Made by a program: the position numbers and the translations under genes. A stretch of DNA of 31,643 bases, taken from positions 1 through 31,643 of the forward strand of contig CAKPNI010000017.1 in the NCBI GenBank assembly GCA_934168355.1, in the 5' to 3' direction. Positions 8,915 to 17,239 of the stretch are shown in pieces; the first letter of the stretch is position 1, and the number at the start of each line of letters is the position of its first letter. Source of the DNA: an uncultured Clostridia bacterium (GTDB lineage Bacteria; Bacillota; Clostridia; TANB77; CAG-508). The notes beneath the pieces were generated by a model, which did no database searches, was not told the DNA's origin, and saw nothing but the letters and a program-made list of their open reading frames with translations.

Positions 8915-9019
8915 TTCGGATTGGGACCGTTTCTTTTTGTGAAAAGATCGTTTCTTTTTTTATTGGGACCGTTTCTTTTCGCGAAATGAAACGGTCCCAA
9001 TAAAAAAAGAAACGATCTC
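8915..9019. repeat. Nested REP cluster with a 30-bp perfect stem
   Basis: Positions 8946-8975 pair perfectly with 8988-9017 around a 12-nt loop containing TTTCGCGAAAT. The outer arms (GATCGTTTCTTTTTTT) and inner arms (ATTGGGACCGTTTC) are two different unit types, one inside the other. A further half-unit lies at 8915-8944. It sits between thyA's promoter and the mtaB 3' end. Confidence 0.88.
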
Positions 9020-9030
9020 ACCAAGAAAAC

Positions 9031-10334
9031 TTACCCTCTAAGTCCGAAGCTCATATACATCTTTTATCTCCGCCCTCTTAATCCTATTTTCCAAATTCTC
9101 GCCACTCTCCACAAAAACTCTCACATAATTCCTAGTATACCCAGACCACAAACCATCTTTCTCTTCCTCAAACAAAACCTCGACCTTTTTGCCAATATAC
9201 TTCTCATTATATTCTTTTTCATTTCTGTTAGAAAGCTCAATTAACTTCTGGCTTCTCTCTTCTTTAACATTTCCATCAACCTGATTTGTCATCTTAGCAG
9301 CCAAAGTTCCCTCTCTTGGTGAATACTTAAAAACATGCATTTTATAAAATTTTATTTTACTTAAAAATTCATAAGTCTTTTCAAATTCTTCATCAGTCTC
9401 ACCCGGAAAACCAACAATTATATCTGTTGTTAAATTTGCATCTTTAAAATACTTTCTCAAAATCTCTGTAACCTTAAAAAACTCCTCACATGAATATTTT
9501 CTATTCATCCTTTTTAATGTATCATCACAACCACTTTGAAGTGACAAATGAAATTGATTACAGATACTATCTAATTTTGAAAGTCTTTTAGCAAACTCCT
9601 CTGTAACTATTGTTGGCTCTAGTGACCCAAGTCTAATTCTTTCAATTCCATCGATTTTGTCTAAATCTTCAAGTAAATCTATCAATCTATAATTACTATC
9701 AAAATCTTTTCCATAAGAAGCTATATGAATTCCTGTTATTACGATTTCTTTTATACCTTTTTTTGCAATTTCTTTTACTTCTTCAATTACATTTTCCTTT
9801 TTTCTACTTCTAATTCTGCCTCTTGCATAAGGTATTAGGCAATATGTACAAAAATTATTACATCCATCTTGAACCTTTACAGTCGCTCTTGTTTTTTCTG
9901 AAAATGTGATTGCTCCCATTTCTTGAAATTCGGTTTCTTTGTTAACATCAAAAATTTTTGTATTTTCTTTTTGATTTTTTTTCATATATTCTTCAACTTT
10001 TTCTACAATATCTTTTTTCTCTACATTTCCTAAACATAAGTCTATTTCTTTCATGTTATTTACTGTTTCTTTTGCTACTTGCACATAACATCCAACAGCT
10101 ACTATTATGCTTTGTTGGTTTTCTTCTTTTACTTTTCTTAAGACTTGTCTTGATTTTCTGTCCGCTATATTTGTTACTGTACATGTATTTACAACTACAA
10201 CATCCGGATTTTCAGTTAGTTCACAAATTTTATATCCTTTTTCTATAAATTTTTGCGCCATGGCATTTGATTCGTATTGATTTACTTTACATCCTAATGT
10301 GTAAAATGCTATTCTTTTTGTTTTATTTCCGCAT
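9031..10334 (-). CDS. mtaB: tRNA t6A37 methylthiotransferase MtaB, needing two +1 shifts at CGG
   Basis: Radical-SAM enzyme that adds a methylthio group to t6A37 of tRNAs reading ANN codons (ms2t6A). The N-terminal Fe-S domain has TLGCKVNQYES (C15), VNTC (C51), VGC (C82); the radical-SAM core has CNNFCTYC (C158, C162, C165); a TRAM domain ends the protein. The only start with a promoter and ribosome site (AGAAGG, 9 nt upstream) is ATG at 10334, but it is followed by CGG AAA TAA. Skipping the C at 10331 gives MGNKTKRIAFYTLGC, joining the conserved frame. A second in-frame CGG at 9046-9044 precedes a TAG; a +1 shift there ends LGLRG at TAA 9033-9031. With both shifts 433 residues. If only the later ATG (10261) were used, the essential C15 would be lost. 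Alternatives: a 1-nt error or a non-standard start. Confidence 0.85.
9043..9046 (-). other. CGGA site near the mtaB 3' end (possible +1 shift)
   Basis: Coding strand CTT CGG ACT TAG in the incoming frame; CTT (C) GGA CTT AGA GGG TAA after a +1 shift. Both frames end within a few codons, so this is the weakest of the seven sites. The shifted end (LGLRG) resembles the usual close of a TRAM domain. Confidence 0.45.
10328..10331 (-). other. CGGA +1 site at codon 2 of mtaB
   Basis: ATG CGG AAA TAA in frame; ATG (C) GGA AAT AAA ACA AAA AGA after skipping one base, entering the conserved MtaB frame. The P-site would hold the initiator tRNA. Confidence 0.7.
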
Positions 10335-10368
10335 TTGATTTGACCTTCTTTCTTTTTTGTCGAATTTT

Positions 10369-10397
10369 AGTATAACATATTTTTATGGCTTTGGCAA
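10369..10397 (-). promoter_or_regulatory. Sigma-A promoter of mtaB
   Basis: Minus strand: TTGCCA (10397-10392), 17-nt spacer, TATACT (10374-10369). Transcription would start near 10362, leaving ATG 10334 as the only standard start before the conserved region. This supports the start choice. Confidence 0.65.
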
Positions 10398-10408
10398 TTT
10401 TTTGCATC

Positions 10409-10497
10409 AAGATCGTTTCTTTTCGTGAAAAGAAACGGTCCCAATGGAAAAAGAAACGATCATTTCGCGAAAAGAAACGGTCCCAATACGAAATTTC
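10409..10497. repeat. Nested REP cluster between mtaB and murC
   Basis: Mixed units: AGATCGTTTCTTTTCGTG, AAAAGAAACGGTCCCAATGG, AAAAGAAACGATCATTTCGCG and AAAAGAAACGGTCCCAATACG. Several pairings between GATCGTTTC/GAAACGATC and GAAACGGTCCC arms are possible. It lies in a divergent gap, between the promoters of mtaB and murC, so here it cannot act as a 3' terminator for either gene. Confidence 0.82.
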
Positions 10498-10518
10498 TCA
10501 AATTTTTTCACAATTTCC

Positions 10519-10547
10519 TTGAAAAAGCAATAGAATAAGTATATAAT
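10519..10547 (+). promoter_or_regulatory. Sigma-A promoter of murC
   Basis: TTGAAA at 10519-10524, 17-nt spacer, consensus TATAAT at 10542-10547, 36 nt before the murC ATG. Confidence 0.72.
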
Positions 10548-10583
10548 CGTAAACAGATTTTAATAAACAGGAGTGAGAAAAAT

Positions 10584-11963
10584 ATGCCTAATATAGAAAG
10601 ATTAAAAAAATACAAAAAAGTACATATGGTAGGTATTGGTGGAGTAAGCATGAGTGGAATTGCAGAAATACTTGTCAACTTTGGTTTTCAAGTCACAGGC
10701 TCAAATAATGTTGAAACAGAAACTACAAAAAAATTAACAAAGGCAGGAATAAAAGTATCTATTGGACATAATGAGGAAAACGTTGCAGATCAAGATGTTG
10801 TTGTTTATTCAGCAGCTATAAAACTTGATAACCCTGAACTTGTAGCAGCAAAAGCTAAAAATATTCCTATAATAGAAAGAGCTGATTTCTTAGGTGAACT
10901 TACAAGATGCTATAAAGATACAATTACAATTTCTGGAACTCATGGAAAAAGTACTACAACTTCTATGGTTTCTCTTTGTTTCTTAGAAGCTTTAAAAGAC
11001 CCAAGTATTCAGGTTGGTGCTGATATTAAACAATTGGATGGTAATTATAAAGTTGGAAATAGTGAGTATTTTATTATTGAGGCTTGTGAATATGTTGAGA
11101 GCTTTTTAAAATTTAGCCCTAAGTCTGAAATTATTTTGAATATTGATAATGACCACTTAGATTATTTTAAAAATTTTGATAATATTAAAAAGGCTTTTAT
11201 AAAGTATGTTAAACTTCTTCCAAATGATGGGTTACTTGTTGTTAATGGTGATGATAAAAATGCTTTGGATTTAACAAATTTCACAAACGCAAAAACTCTT
11301 ACATATGGAATTTCTAACAAAAATACTGACTTTTTCGCAGTAAATATTGTTTTTGACAACAATGGTTTTCCTGAATTTGATGTTTATGCAAAAGGCGATT
11401 TTTATGGAAGAATTAAATTAAGTGTTCCGGGTATGCATAATGTATTAAATGCTTTGGCTTGTATTGCCTTATGTGATTATTATGGAATAAATCTTGAATC
11501 TATTCAAAAAGCTCTACTTTCATTTACAGGTGCAGTTAGAAGATTTGAGTTTAAGGGTACTGTAAATGGTGCTAATATTTATGATGATTATGGTCATCAC
11601 CCAACCGAAATTGTTGCTACTGCTAAAGCTTTAATGAATAAGAAATATAATAATTCTTGGGTTGTTTTCCAACCTCATACTTATAGTAGAACTAAAAATC
11701 TCTTGGATGATTTTGCTAAAGCTTTACTAAATTTTGATAATATTATTGTTTTAGATATTTACGCCGCTCGTGAAAAGAATGTTTATGGTATTTCTTCTAA
11801 GGATTTGGTTGATAAAATTTGTAGTCTTGGAAAAGATGCTTTATATATACCTGATTTTAATGATTGTGTAGATTATTTGAAAAATAATGTTGAAAAAAAT
11901 GATATTATTATTACTCAAGGTGCTGGAACAGTTACTGAAATTGGTGGGTTACTTTTAAGGTAA
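10584..11963 (+). CDS. murC: UDP-N-acetylmuramate--L-alanine ligase
   Basis: Adds the first amino acid (L-Ala) to UDP-MurNAc in peptidoglycan synthesis, in the cytoplasm with ATP. The 459 residues show the three Mur-ligase domains: an N-terminal UDP-binding GIGGVSMSG (17-25), the ATP loop GTHGKSTTT (118-126) with NIDNDHLDYF further on, and a C-terminal domain with RRFE.KG, DDYGHHPTEI and QPHTYSRTK. ATG with AGGAG 10 nt upstream. Single-gene unit with its own promoter and a hairpin terminator. No in-frame CGG was found. Confidence 0.96.
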   Translation: MPNIERLKKYKKVHMVGIGGVSMSGIAEILVNFGFQVTGSNNVETETTKKLTKAGIKVSIGHNEENVADQDVVVYSAAIKLDNPELVAAKAKNIPIIERADFLGELTRCYKDTITISGTHGKSTTTSMVSLCFLEALKDPSIQVGADIKQLDGNYKVGNSEYFIIEACEYVESFLKFSPKSEIILNIDNDHLDYFKNFDNIKKAFIKYVKLLPNDGLLVVNGDDKNALDLTNFTNAKTLTYGISNKNTDFFAVNIVFDNNGFPEFDVYAKGDFYGRIKLSVPGMHNVLNALACIALCDYYGINLESIQKALLSFTGAVRRFEFKGTVNGANIYDDYGHHPTEIVATAKALMNKKYNNSWVVFQPHTYSRTKNLLDDFAKALLNFDNIIVLDIYAAREKNVYGISSKDLVDKICSLGKDALYIPDFNDCVDYLKNNVEKNDIIITQGAGTVTEIGGLLLR

Positions 11964-11988
11964 AAATATATTGAGAATTTGGAATTTA

Positions 11989-12029
11989 GAACCCAAATTA
12001 TTAAACTTCCTGTCTAATAATTTGGGTTC
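11989..12029. terminator. Bidirectional hairpin terminator, murC / pilin-FGE gene
   Basis: Perfect 15-bp stem (GAACCCAAATTATTA at 11989-12003 with 12015-12029) and an 11-nt loop, between two convergent genes. Unrelated in sequence to the REP family, so it is the one convergent junction here without a REP. The T-tract is modest. Confidence 0.7.
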
Positions 12030-12057
12030 ATTTCAATTCTGATACACCTCAACATTT

Positions 12058-13315
12058 TTAATAAATCGAAACGCGAAATCCTACATTATAGTTGCTTTGA
12101 GAGGCATTGTCATCTGCACGGTAACTTGCTGGTCTATTAGTACCTTCACTATGAAAATGTCCACCTCTTGCAGTACAATGATTATCCGCACTAAAAGTTT
12201 TTTCTAAAGTCCATTCCCATACATTTCCTGCTATATCATATATATTTTGCAATTTTGCAACTTCTGTTCCTCCTGTTGTCAACAATACACTATTTTGAGA
12301 CAAACCTTGAGATACCTTTTTACCCCCTGTCACTAAATCTTTACGTTCATCTTTATTATAATCAAACCAATTTGACAAATCCCCATATTGTGCAAATTTT
12401 CCTCTACTTATAACAAATTCGGAATTATAATAATTTCCTATTGCTGTACTATTTGCATTCAAATTATTTTTTATGTCAGATTTTGAATCTTTTTCTAAAT
12501 ATTTATTTTCGATATATTTTAATACTAAGTCCCATTGTACTCCATACATCAAACTGCTTGTATAACTTCCGGATTCAACCTGCTTAGCTAGCACATTTGC
12601 TTGTGTCCTCGTCACATACGTATATGGATATAAATTCTTTTTTGACAATGGTATTGTTACTTCATTTTCAGGACTTAATCTATTATTTTCTACTCCAGCC
12701 TCATATCTTCCTATCCAAAAACCCTCATTTAAATACACACTTTTTAACATTTTTCTTTTGGCTTTATCCCACTCTTCCTCATTTTGAAACCAATCTGATT
12801 TATTTACCTCATAAGGATCATTTGATTCATCGCAAAAACTGTCACTATAAGTCGTGTCGTTTCTATAATCTTTTGTATATGTATGCAAATCTGTCTCAAT
12901 GTTTGTATATTCCTCATCTGAAAAATCCACTATATCTAATCCCGCTGTCGGATAAACTGTCGTAGTTTTTGGCACTACTACCCACACATATTCGTTTCCA
13001 TATCCATCTGTTATAACTAATCCATCATCAATCGAGTCTTCTCCTTTTATCTTTGTTGGTGCAAAACCTTCCGGTATCGTTATTCCCTTATATGTTGTTT
13101 TCTTTGCATTTGTCAAAGCTTCCGCTTGAGCTAACTCTCTTTGTTCTTCTTTATTTGCTACTTCAGTTTTTTCTTTTGCTTCGTTTGCCCTTTTTATTAT
13201 CCCATTTTGTCCTGTTAACATACTTATACTTACTCCGTGCTAAGATTAGCAAAATAATTATTGTTACAACTAAAGCAATTAGGGTTATTCCTTTTTTGTT
13301 TTGTATCTTCATCAT
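12058..13315 (-). CDS. Pilin-like N-terminus fused to FGE/SUMF-fold domain (+1 shift at CGG)
   Basis: Predicted surface protein of 418 residues if one +1 shift is made. Residues 1-31 are a type IV pilin-like leader and helix (KKGITLIALVVTIIILLILAGVSI), then a coiled stretch (about 32-70), then a C-terminal FGE-sulfatase/C-type-lectin-like fold with FWIGRYEAG (about 199-207), GNVWEWT (363-369), RGG (383-385) and GFR (412-414). The cysteines that bind copper in true formylglycine-generating enzymes are absent after RGG, so a binding role is likelier than catalysis. Start ATG 13315 with AAAGGA 6 nt upstream. In frame it reads GCA CGG AGT and stops after about 50 residues; skipping C13237 restores LILAGVSISMLTG, the family pattern. 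Paralogue of the gene at 28816-30430. Pseudogene or base error is the alternative. Confidence 0.8.
13234..13237 (-). other. CGGA +1 site in pilin-FGE gene 1
   Basis: Coding strand TTA GCA CGG AGT AAG in frame; TTA GCA (C) GGA GTA AGT after the shift, giving the conserved Ala-Gly-Val-Ser of the pilin-like helix. Confidence 0.75.
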
Positions 13316-13381
13316 TATTCATCCTTTCTAATATAAAATTTTTAACTATAAAAACATTTACTTTTCTATTCATTTATTTTT

Positions 13382-13410
13382 AATATAGCACATTTCGCAC
13401 TCACTTTCAA
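13382..13410 (-). promoter_or_regulatory. Sigma-A promoter of pilin-FGE gene 1
   Basis: Minus strand: TTGAAA (13410-13405), 17-nt spacer, TATATT (13387-13382), 66 nt before the ATG at 13315. Confidence 0.65.
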
Positions 13411-13431
13411 TTGCATTTAAAGATGTCATCT

Positions 13432-13454
13432 ATTTGTAAAATCAATGTAATATT
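13432..13454 (-). promoter_or_regulatory. Upstream element shared by both pilin-FGE genes
   Basis: ATTTGTAAAATCAATGTA on the plus strand, continuing ATATT. It matches 30532-30554 at 20 of 23 positions and lies 22 nt upstream of the -35 box, where an activator could bind. Otherwise 13316-13579 holds only promoters and a REP. Confidence 0.5.
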
Positions 13455-13462
13455 TTTGTAAC

Positions 13463-13516
13463 ATTTCGTATTGGGGACGGTTCTTTTCGGAAAAAGAACC
13501 GTCCCCAATACGAAAT
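13463..13516. repeat. REP, near-perfect palindrome (type A)
   Basis: 54 nt with 25-nt perfect arms; the centre is CGGA instead of CGCG. It sits upstream of mutS2 and abuts its -35 box, in a divergent gap. Confidence 0.9.
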
Positions 13517-13518
13517 TA

Positions 13519-13547
13519 TTGACAATCAACCAAAAAGATATTAAAAT
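13519..13547 (+). promoter_or_regulatory. Sigma-A promoter of mutS2
   Basis: Consensus TTGACA at 13519-13524, 17-nt spacer, TAAAAT at 13542-13547; ATG follows 33 nt later with AAGGA upstream. Confidence 0.7.
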
Positions 13548-13579
13548 TACATCATAAAATTAAAAAGGACTGATAAAAA

Positions 13580-15949
13580 ATGAACCAAACATATTTAAAT
13601 AAATTAGAATACAATCAAATATTACAAAAATTAACTACCTACTGCCACACATATATAGGCAAAAATTTGGCTTTCAATCTTTTGCCATCAAACCAAAAAG
13701 AAGTTGTAGCAAATACTTTGGCAGAAACAAATGAAGCAGTAAGTTTAATTGAAAGAAACTCTACTCCACCTATTTCAGAAATAGATGATATAGGTGTTTA
13801 CTTAAAATTACTTGAAAGTTCCAGCACAATTTCAGCTAAAGCTTTATTATCTGTAGTAAACATCTTAGAAATGTCAGATGAATTAATAGAATATTTTTCA
13901 AGTTTCATAAACACAGATGATTTTACACATTTAAATGGGTATTTTTCAGAACTATATACAAACCATTCAATAATAGATAAAATCAAAAAATGTGTTATTG
14001 ATGAAAATACAATTGCAGATAATAGCTCAGTTGCCTTAGCAAATATCAGAAGACGTGAACGTAGACTTGAGCAAGATATAAAATCAAAATTAAATACAAT
14101 TTTGCATTCATCAAGTTATTCAAAATATATCCAAGAAAATGTCGTAACAATTAGAAATGACAGATATGTTATCCCAGTAAAACAAGAATACAGGTCATAT
14201 GTAAAAGGATTTGTTCATGACATGTCTTCAAGTGGTTCAACTGTTTTCATAGAGCCTCTTGCAGTATTTGAATTTAACAATGAATTAAATAACCTAAAAA
14301 TTGATGAAAGTGCTGAAATCGAAAAAATCTTGTACAATTTAAGTAGTATGCTTTTCGCCTATACCGCAGAAATCAAACTAGATGTTTCTATAATTGGAAA
14401 ATTGGACTTTATTTTTTCAAAAGCTAAATATTCAAATTCAATTAAAGGAATAACTCCAAAAATAAATGACGAAAAATTTGCAAAATTTATAAATGCACGT
14501 CATCCATTAATTGATTCGAACAAAGTAGTTCCTACTACATTAAGCATTGGTAAAGATTTTTCTTTATTAATCATTACAGGTCCAAATACTGGTGGTAAAA
14601 CTGTTACCCTAAAAACCGTTGGATTATTAGAATTAATGGCATGTTCGGGGCTTAATATCCCAGCTGATGAAAAATCAAGTATATATGTATTTGATGAAAT
14701 TTTTGCAGATATTGGAGATGACCAAAGTATTTCCGATTCATTAAGTACATTTTCAAGCCACATGATAAACATTTCTCATATTTTGCAAACTGCAACTGAA
14801 AATAGTTTAATTTTAGTTGACGAATTAGGCTCAGGTACAGACCCAATCGAGGGAGCCAATCTTGCAATTAGTATTTTGGAATACTTTAAAAATAATGATA
14901 TATTAACAATTGCAACAACACACTATCAAGAGTTAAAGCGTTATGCCTTAGTTACTCCAGATGTTCAAAATGCAAGTGTGGAATTTGATATCGAAAATTT
15001 GAAACCCACTTATCGCTTATTGCTTGGCATTCCGGGTAAAAGTAATGCTTTTGCTATTAGTGAAAAACTTGGAATCAAAAAGGAAATTATTGATAAAGCC
15101 CGTTCTTTGATGGATAAACAAGATGTTGATATTGAGGCTCTTTTGAAGAAAATTTATGATGATAAAATTGAAATTGAAAGAGAAAAAGAAGAAATTCAAA
15201 AAAACCTAAATCAAGTTCAAGTTCTTAAGAAAAATCTTGAAAGAGATGATTCGAAGCTAAAACAGCAAGAACAAGAACTTATAAATAATGCCAAAATCAA
15301 AGCTAGGGATATTTTGCTAGATGCTAAAGATGAGGCTTCTAAGTTGATTTCCGAAATGAAAAAAATCGAAAATACGTCTGGAGCTGTTGATGAACTTAAT
15401 AAGTTGAGAAATAGCTTAAATTCTTCTATTAAGAAAAAATCTATTAAAGATACCGTAGAAAATGTAGCTGTTAATCCCGTTTCTCGTGATTTGATAAAAA
15501 ATGGTATGAAAGTTTATATTACTAATCTTAATCAAAATGGTATTGTTTGCTCTTCTAAAATTAATAAAAATGATGAAGTTCAGGTTCAGATTGGTCTTAT
15601 TAAGACTAATGTTAATATTAGGTATTTGGAATTGCCAAGAGATTTGAAGAATGATTTGACTAAACCTGTGATTTCTTCTAGTCCTAAGGTTAATAAGACT
15701 AGATTTGCCAATTCTGAGATTAATGTTATTGGTTTGACTGTTGATGAGGCTATCCCTTTGGTTGATAAGTTTTTGGATGATTGCTTTTTAGCTAAGATTC
15801 AAACTGCTAGAATTGTGCATGGTAAGGGCACTGGTAAGCTTCGTAATGCTATTCAGAATTTTTTGAAGAAAAATAAAAGAGTTAAGTCTTTTAGAGTTGG
15901 TGGTTTTGGTGAAGGTGAAATGGGGGTTACTGTTGTGGAGTTGAAATGA
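13580..15949 (+). CDS. mutS2: Endonuclease MutS2 (ribosome-rescue/anti-recombination ATPase)
   Basis: MutS-family ATPase without the mismatch-recognition domain. MutS2 has been linked to suppression of recombination and, in Bacillus, to splitting collided ribosomes. The 789-residue protein has a core/clamp region, the ATP loop GPNTGGKT (about 334-341), DEIFADIGDDQS, Walker B LVDELGSGTDP (about 412-422), a long charged coiled coil (about 515-610), a KOW-like stretch and a C-terminal Smr nuclease domain (about 716-789) with the HGKGTGKLR motif. Full family length, no in-frame CGG. Its stop codon directly touches a REP palindrome. A role in ribosome collisions would be relevant if CGG codons stall ribosomes here; that link is inference. 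Confidence 0.95.
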   Translation: MNQTYLNKLEYNQILQKLTTYCHTYIGKNLAFNLLPSNQKEVVANTLAETNEAVSLIERNSTPPISEIDDIGVYLKLLESSSTISAKALLSVVNILEMSDELIEYFSSFINTDDFTHLNGYFSELYTNHSIIDKIKKCVIDENTIADNSSVALANIRRRERRLEQDIKSKLNTILHSSSYSKYIQENVVTIRNDRYVIPVKQEYRSYVKGFVHDMSSSGSTVFIEPLAVFEFNNELNNLKIDESAEIEKILYNLSSMLFAYTAEIKLDVSIIGKLDFIFSKAKYSNSIKGITPKINDEKFAKFINARHPLIDSNKVVPTTLSIGKDFSLLIITGPNTGGKTVTLKTVGLLELMACSGLNIPADEKSSIYVFDEIFADIGDDQSISDSLSTFSSHMINISHILQTATENSLILVDELGSGTDPIEGANLAISILEYFKNNDILTIATTHYQELKRYALVTPDVQNASVEFDIENLKPTYRLLLGIPGKSNAFAISEKLGIKKEIIDKARSLMDKQDVDIEALLKKIYDDKIEIEREKEEIQKNLNQVQVLKKNLERDDSKLKQQEQELINNAKIKARDILLDAKDEASKLISEMKKIENTSGAVDELNKLRNSLNSSIKKKSIKDTVENVAVNPVSRDLIKNGMKVYITNLNQNGIVCSSKINKNDEVQVQIGLIKTNVNIRYLELPRDLKNDLTKPVISSSPKVNKTRFANSEINVIGLTVDEAIPLVDKFLDDCFLAKIQTARIVHGKGTGKLRNAIQNFLKKNKRVKSFRVGGFGEGEMGVTVVELK

Positions 15950-16001
15950 TTTCGTATTGGGGACGGTTCTTTTCGCGAAAAGAACCGTCCCCAATACGAA
16001 A
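15950..16001. repeat. REP, perfect 52-bp palindrome (type A), 3' of RAYT
   Basis: Perfect arms of 26 nt around CG|CG at 15975/15976. It starts at the first base after the mutS2 TGA and ends 3 nt before the transposase TAA. With 16788-16839 it brackets the transposase gene. Confidence 0.93.
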
Positions 16002-16004
16002 AAA

Positions 16005-16769
16005 TTACTTCCATATATTCTTTATAAAATATTCTGTAATTCTTGTTACTCTTGATATTTGTGCTAAGCTCGTTCCTTTTATCTCTCTTAATCCTAATAT
16101 AATACGACTGCTCTGTTCTTCATCTAACAAGGTTATGTCACTAGCATTTTCTAAATCATACTTGTCCTTTATAATTTCAGCTAGCTCTTCCTCTGTCAAC
16201 TTTCTTATAAGCTCAAATTCTGCTAAATTATATAATTGTTCTTTATCATCATTTTCCAAAGTATATCTTTTAAACTCACTAATATCATTATTAAAATAAT
16301 GTAATAAAACTTTTCTATTTATAAGTTTTTCTTTTCCTACATACTCTTTAAAACTACTCCATTTATAATTTTCTGTTTTATCTATCATTGCTTTTTCTGG
16401 ATTTCTATGCACATACTTACACACTGTTAGAAAATAATTCAAATTTTCTATTTTTTTGCTAAAAAATCTATTTTGGAATAAGTGACCATTTCTATTAATT
16501 TTTTTATTGAAATATAAAGAATATTTAATTCCTAGACTTTGCATCGCTTTTGATAAAAATTTACCTTTGATTTTAAGAACTATATGAATGTGATTACTCA
16601 TTAAACAATATGAATATATTTCGATTTTAAATTTTTCTTTTGTTTCTTCTAATATTTTTAAAAAAATATATCTATCCTGATTATCATAGAAAATATCGTT
16701 TCTATCATTTCCTCTTATTATAATATGATATAAACCTGTTAAACTTAGCTCTCTTGGTTTTCTTGGCAC
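16005..16769 (-). CDS. REP-associated tyrosine transposase (RAYT, Y1/HUH family)
   Basis: Single-strand HUH nuclease of the IS200/IS605-related RAYT group, thought to mobilise REP palindromes in the same genome. The 254-residue protein has the HUH motif in LMSNHIHIVL (H60, H62), the candidate nucleophile tyrosine in KYVHRNP (Y119), GHLFQNRFFS before it, and a C-terminal helix-turn-helix (about 215-254, LREIKGTSLAQISRVTR) as in Firmicutes RAYTs. The start is GTG at 16769 with AAGGAGG 8 nt upstream; a longer reading from 16832 would run into the REP and is not favoured. Intact, and flanked on both sides by type A REPs, the usual arrangement for this system. Adjacent to an XRE-type regulator, possibly unrelated. 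Confidence 0.9.
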   Translation of the reverse strand: MPRKPRELSLTGLYHIIIRGNDRNDIFYDNQDRYIFLKILEETKEKFKIEIYSYCLMSNHIHIVLKIKGKFLSKAMQSLGIKYSLYFNKKINRNGHLFQNRFFSKKIENLNYFLTVCKYVHRNPEKAMIDKTENYKWSSFKEYVGKEKLINRKVLLHYFNNDISEFKRYTLENDDKEQLYNLAEFELIRKLTEEELAEIIKDKYDLENASDITLLDEEQSSRIILGLREIKGTSLAQISRVTRITEYFIKNIWK

Positions 16770-16787
16770 TATATTTCCTCCTTTCCA

Positions 16788-16839
16788 TTTCGTATTAGGG
16801 ACGGTTCTTTTTGCGAAAAGAACCGTCCCCAATACAAAA
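16788..16839. repeat. REP, imperfect palindrome (type A), 5' of RAYT
   Basis: Same unit as 15950-16001 with a few mismatches (CGTATTAGGG on the left, ACCGTCCCCAATAC on the right; centre TGCG). It directly precedes the transposase ribosome site, so its hairpin would lie in the leader. Confidence 0.9.
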
Positions 16840-16860
16840 AAATTATACCTTCCTTTCTAA

Positions 16861-16900
16861 CAAATGTCAAGCAAAATCGTTCGACATCATTCGACATTTG
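16861..16900. promoter_or_regulatory. Operator-like repeats upstream of the XRE gene
   Basis: Two tandem decamers, TCGACATCAT (16881-16890) and TCGACATTTG (16891-16900), one helical turn apart, plus an inverted pair CAAATGTC (16861-16868) / GACATTTG (16893-16900). Position just before the regulator suggests autoregulation; this is inference. A possible promoter TTGTTG-18-TATAAC lies at 16898-16927. Confidence 0.4.
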
Positions 16901-16978
16901 TTGATTTTACACAACATTATGTATAACCATTTTTGATACAATAAATAAAAATTTTTAGCAGAAAAGAAGGAATTTATA

Positions 16979-17239
16979 ATGGATTTATCAGATTTAATAA
17001 TTGAACGAATACTAGAATTACAAAAAGAAAATAAAATGAATACTTATCAGCTTAGTTTGAAATCGGGTATTCCCCGTTCTACTCTCTCTAAACTTTTATC
17101 AAGACAAAGTAAAACTATCAGATTAGAAAATTTATTATATATATGCGAGGCATTTAATATTAAATTATGGCAATTCTTTTATGATGCTCGTTTTGATGAA
17201 GTTGAAGCAGGTGAATGGAGAAAAGAAAAAATAGTCTAA
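16979..17239 (+). CDS. Small XRE-family HTH regulator
   Basis: An 86-residue protein that is almost only a helix-turn-helix domain of the HTH_3/Cro-CI type: MNTYQLSLKSGIPRSTLSKLL (about residues 20-40) with the typical 'S.SGI..STLSKL' recognition helix, then NLLYICEAFNIKLWQFF, the usual closing helices. DNA binding is expected; the target is unknown. It stands divergent from the transposase, with tandem decamers upstream that could be its operator. ATG with AAGAAGG 8 nt upstream. One Arg here is encoded by CGA. Its stop codon touches a perfect REP. Confidence 0.85.
   Translation: MDLSDLIIERILELQKENKMNTYQLSLKSGIPRSTLSKLLSRQSKTIRLENLLYICEAFNIKLWQFFYDARFDEVEAGEWRKEKIV

Noticed and set aside
10259..10261. 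ATG at 10261 as the true mtaB start
   Set aside because: It would drop the TLGCKVNQYES segment with the first Fe-S cysteine, which is plainly encoded upstream.
16770..16832. N-terminal extension of the transposase (21 residues)
   Set aside because: It is read through the REP palindrome; the GTG at 16769 has an ideal AAGGAGG and starts the family sequence.
16861..16900. LexA/SOS box
   Set aside because: The repeats TCGACAT do not match the Firmicutes pattern GAACNNNNGTTC.
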